Shown piece after piece: positions 62,753-64,000 of a stretch of DNA of 64,000 nt (its first letter is position 1; each line of letters starts with the position of its first letter). This DNA comes from Georgenia sp. M64 (GTDB lineage: Bacteria; Actinomycetota; Actinomycetes; Actinomycetales; Actinomycetaceae), in NCBI RefSeq assembly GCF_038049925.1, contig NZ_CP145809.1, positions 3,196,599-3,260,598 on the forward strand, written 5' to 3'. Below the pieces are notes generated by a model that made no database searches, had not been told where the DNA came from, and saw nothing but the letters and a program-made list of their open reading frames with translations. Made by a program: the position numbers and the translations under genes.

Positions 62753-64000
62753 CGTCCCGGCCCGTCCAGGCCGGCGTCGGTGCCGGGCCGGTCCCGTCGG
62801 TCGCGGGGGTGGTCGTCGTGGGGTCGGTCGTGGGCGGCGCGGTCGTCGTGGGTGCGGTCGTGGGCCGTGGGGCGCCCGCCGCCCCCGGCCGTGGCGGTGG
62901 CAGGGGTGACCGTCGCCGGGCGGCCCTCGTCGTCGACGACCGAGCCGTCCTCGGCGACCTGGAGGTCGACCTCGGGGTACGAGGCCTCGATGGCCTCGGT
63001 GACCGCGCCGGGCGGGCCACCGGGCCGGTTGAGGTCGTCGGCGATCTCGGGGTACTTGTCGTGGCCGTTGAGGTAGAGCAGCACGGTGTTGAGCACGGCC
63101 GCGACCGGCACCGCGAGGAGGGCGCCGAGGATGCCGGCGACGCCGGTGCCGGCGGTGACCGCCAGGAGGATGGCGATGGGGTGCAGCGAGAGCGCGTTGC
63201 CCTGGAGCCACGGCTGGAGGAGGTTGCCCTCGATCTGCTGGACGAGCAGGACGATGGCGAACATGATGAGGCCGGTCACCGGGCCCTGGTCCACGAGGGC
63301 GACGAGGACGGCGACGGCCCCGGTGAGGAAGGCGCCGACGATGGGGATGAACGCACCGAGGAAGACCAGCACACCGATCGGCAGGGCGAGCGGGACGCCG
63401 AGGATGAGCGCCCCGGCGGCGATGCCGACGGCGTCGACGAAGGCCACGAGGATCTGGGTGCGGGCGTAGCCGCCCACGGTTATCCAGGCCCGGATCCCGG
63501 ACTCGTTGATCCGCTCCCGCGCCGGCCGCGGCGCGAGCCGGACGAACCACTGCCAGATGCGCCGGCCCTCCTTGAGGAAGAAGAACAGGCAGAAGATGGC
63601 GATGACCGCACCGGTGAGGACCGACGTGAGCGAGCCGGTGGCGTTGACCACCCCGTTGATGAGGACGTCGGAGTTGTCGCGCACCTGACCGGTGACCTGC
63701 TCGAGGACCTGGTCGATCTGGGCCTCGTCGATGCCCAGCGGCCCGTCGGAGAGCCAGGCGAGGAGCTGGTCGAAGCCCGCCACGGCCTGCTCAGTCAGTG
63801 CCCCGAACCCGTCGACGATGGACCGGCCGGCGAGGACGAGCAGGGCGATGACCGCGGCGAGCGTCCCGACGATCGCCGTGAGCGAGGCGAGCGCACGCGG
63901 GAACCGCAGCACCCGGCGCAGCCAGGCCGCCAGGGGGTCGAGCAGCACCGCGATGATGATGGCGAGGAGGAACGCCACGACGATCGTCTGGAAGGTGATG
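62749..64000 (-). CDS. AI-2E family transporter, N-terminus off the right edge
   Basis: The frame is open to the right edge, so the start is missing. At least six membrane segments; the family core GIAAGALILGVPLALPIGVLVFLGAFIPIVGAFLTG and EGNLLQPWLQGNALSLHPIAILLAV is complete. Members export small molecules or ions; true autoinducer-2 transport is proven for few. The C-terminal 80 residues are an unusual His/Asp/Arg-rich tail (AHDRTHDDRAAHDRPHDDH). Coupled to ilvA by a four-base overlap. Confidence 0.9.
   Translation of the reverse strand, partial: ITFQTIVVAFLLAIIIAVLLDPLAAWLRRVLRFPRALASLTAIVGTLAAVIALLVLAGRSIVDGFGALTEQAVAGFDQLLAWLSDGPLGIDEAQIDQVLEQVTGQVRDNSDVLINGVVNATGSLTSVLTGAVIAIFCLFFFLKEGRRIWQWFVRLAPRPARERINESGIRAWITVGGYARTQILVAFVDAVGIAAGALILGVPLALPIGVLVFLGAFIPIVGAFLTGAVAVLVALVDQGPVTGLIMFAIVLLVQQIEGNLLQPWLQGNALSLHPIAILLAVTAGTGVAGILGALLAVPVAAVLNTVLLYLNGHDKYPEIADDLNRPGGPPGAVTEAIEASYPEVDLQVAEDGSVVDDEGRPATVTPATATAGGGGRPTAHDRTHDDRAAHDRPHDDHPRDRRDRPGTDAGLDGPGR

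Noticed and set aside
61550-63550. Single long frame suggesting an ilvA fusion protein
   Set aside because: The extra N-terminal 266 codons are the shadow of the AI-2E gene; IlvA begins at ATG 62752, where its normal domain starts and the genes overlap by four bases.

Overview
The window is GC-rich, lacks tRNA or rRNA genes, and carries a mycothiol S-conjugate amidase (mca), a PIN-PhoH ATPase, a DUF4307 protein and actinobacterial-style GTG starts. It is chromosomal DNA of an actinobacterium, probably order Micrococcales (a Georgenia- or Cellulomonas-like relative); the genus is a guess.

Right third (about 43.75-64 kb): an ordinary housekeeping block. It holds ychF, a gamma-glutamyltransferase lipoprotein, an acyltransferase-like membrane protein, rmuC, ispH, xseA-xseB-pfkB-type kinase, beta-carbonic anhydrase, phoH, uppS, a hemolysin III-type membrane protein, ppk2, mca with a small membrane partner, DUF4307, greA with a perfect terminator hairpin, ilvA and an AI-2E transporter running off the right edge.

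Left two thirds (about 1.9-42.7 kb): accessory DNA. An identical 22-bp sequence lies at 1929-1950 and 42711-42732, with a diverged copy near 6380-6401. Each copy has paired TTGCGGAC-like octamers beside it at fixed distances (127 nt between on one side, 43 nt on the other). I read this as two integrative elements sitting in tandem at one attachment site. The first (about 4.5 kb) carries an HTH-nucleotidyltransferase gene, two truncated gene fragments and a TIR-STAND-TPR NLR-like defence protein, and has no integrase. The second (about 36 kb) holds, in order: a decayed HTH-nucleotidyltransferase copy with a 7-bp tandem repeat; a sugar-uptake locus (GH31 divergent from an ABC transporter plus a large uncharacterised protein); a MazEF pair with a damaged toxin; a DHFR-like reductase; a Phd-RelE pair; an SRPBCC gene split by an IS481-type element that itself contains an IS3-type element; a run of island-type genes (PD-(D/E)XK-like, PIN, a DUF4238 protein with two unknown neighbours, and the TcmP/Gp37-Gp68 pair); a mobilisation module (MobF relaxase, XRE regulator, Xis-like protein, tyrosine integrase); and a SIR2-DUF4020 protein of the DSR1 type beside the right attachment site. 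The attachment core resembles the 3' end of ychF (FRFNV-stop), and ychF lies only 1 kb away, behind a P-loop kinase and a HigB toxin whose HigA partner has lost its DNA-binding half.

Several genes occur in two versions (SRPBCC, DHFR-like, HTH-nucleotidyltransferase, plus flanking non-coding DNA), so the island was shaped by segmental duplication and deletion as well as by transposition.
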